From Syntrophorhabdaceae bacterium PtaU1.Bin034 (GTDB lineage Bacteria; Desulfobacterota_G; Syntrophorhabdia; Syntrophorhabdales; WCHB1-27): DNA of 12,862 nt. Positions 12,827 to 12,862 of the stretch are shown here, piece after piece (positions within the stretch are counted from its first letter, which is position 1; every line of letters starts with the position of its first letter). The stretch lies in the NCBI GenBank assembly GCA_002067405.1, contig MVRP01000110.1, positions 1-12,862 of the forward strand. Reading direction: 5' to 3'. The notes under the pieces are model-generated. The model did no database searches, was not told where the DNA came from, and saw nothing but the letters and a program-made list of their open reading frames with translations. A program made the position numbers and the translations under genes.

Positions 12827-12862
12827 GACTATTTACTTATTTACGGTCGTCCCCTCTTTTTC

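Overview
The window is a nested stack of mobile DNA of roughly 50% GC, most likely from an anaerobic, Desulfobacterota-like (old deltaproteobacterial) bacterium. That guess rests mainly on the RAYT-type transposase at the right end and the general flavour of the genes; no housekeeping protein gene is present, so taxonomy is an inference.

Left part (1-5509): an IS21-family insertion sequence (istA, istB, minus strand) interrupted by a second element. The second element is a RIT (recombinase-in-trio) element: three tyrosine-recombinase genes, ritA-ritB-ritC, each joined to the next by an ATGA overlap and bounded by 28-bp perfect terminal inverted repeats. It sits inside the Walker A (P-loop) codons of istB. 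Removing it, leaving one copy of the 6-bp repeat TTTCCC, rebuilds the reading frame GPVGVGKTHLANA. Joining its two ends gives a perfect 88-bp palindrome with two symmetric 11-6-11 recombinase sites. ritA carries a -1 frameshift just before its catalytic HxxR box, so the element may be immobile. The IS21 itself has been inserted just downstream of a primase gene, and cuts an open frame there.

Middle part (5510-10831): a compact island with a phage-satellite-like layout. A minus-strand arm holds a small serine recombinase, a small hypothetical gene, an excisionase-like HTH gene, an unrecognised 258-aa protein and an archaeo-eukaryotic-type primase. A plus-strand arm holds an excisionase-like HTH gene, a terminase-small-subunit-like gene and a DUF3800 gene. 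The arms diverge from a 117-bp control region with two interlocking perfect inverted repeats and facing promoters. Recombinase, paired small HTH proteins, primase and TerS-like protein without structural genes is the gene set of a phage-inducible chromosomal island; this reading is an inference.

Right part (10832-12862): decayed junction DNA. It has a bulged hairpin, the 5' half of a tRNA-Leu gene with an intact promoter but broken just after the anticodon loop, a hicB antitoxin relic with one stop and two frameshifts, and a complete RAYT (REP-associated tyrosine transposase) gene with a DnaA-like C-terminal helical region.

A recurring detail: four protein genes (starts at 7566, 9011, 10181 and 12792) have sigma70-type promoters whose -10 box ends only 5-6 nt before the ATG, and no Shine-Dalgarno, which predicts leaderless mRNAs. 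Other genes of the window have ordinary Shine-Dalgarno sequences.
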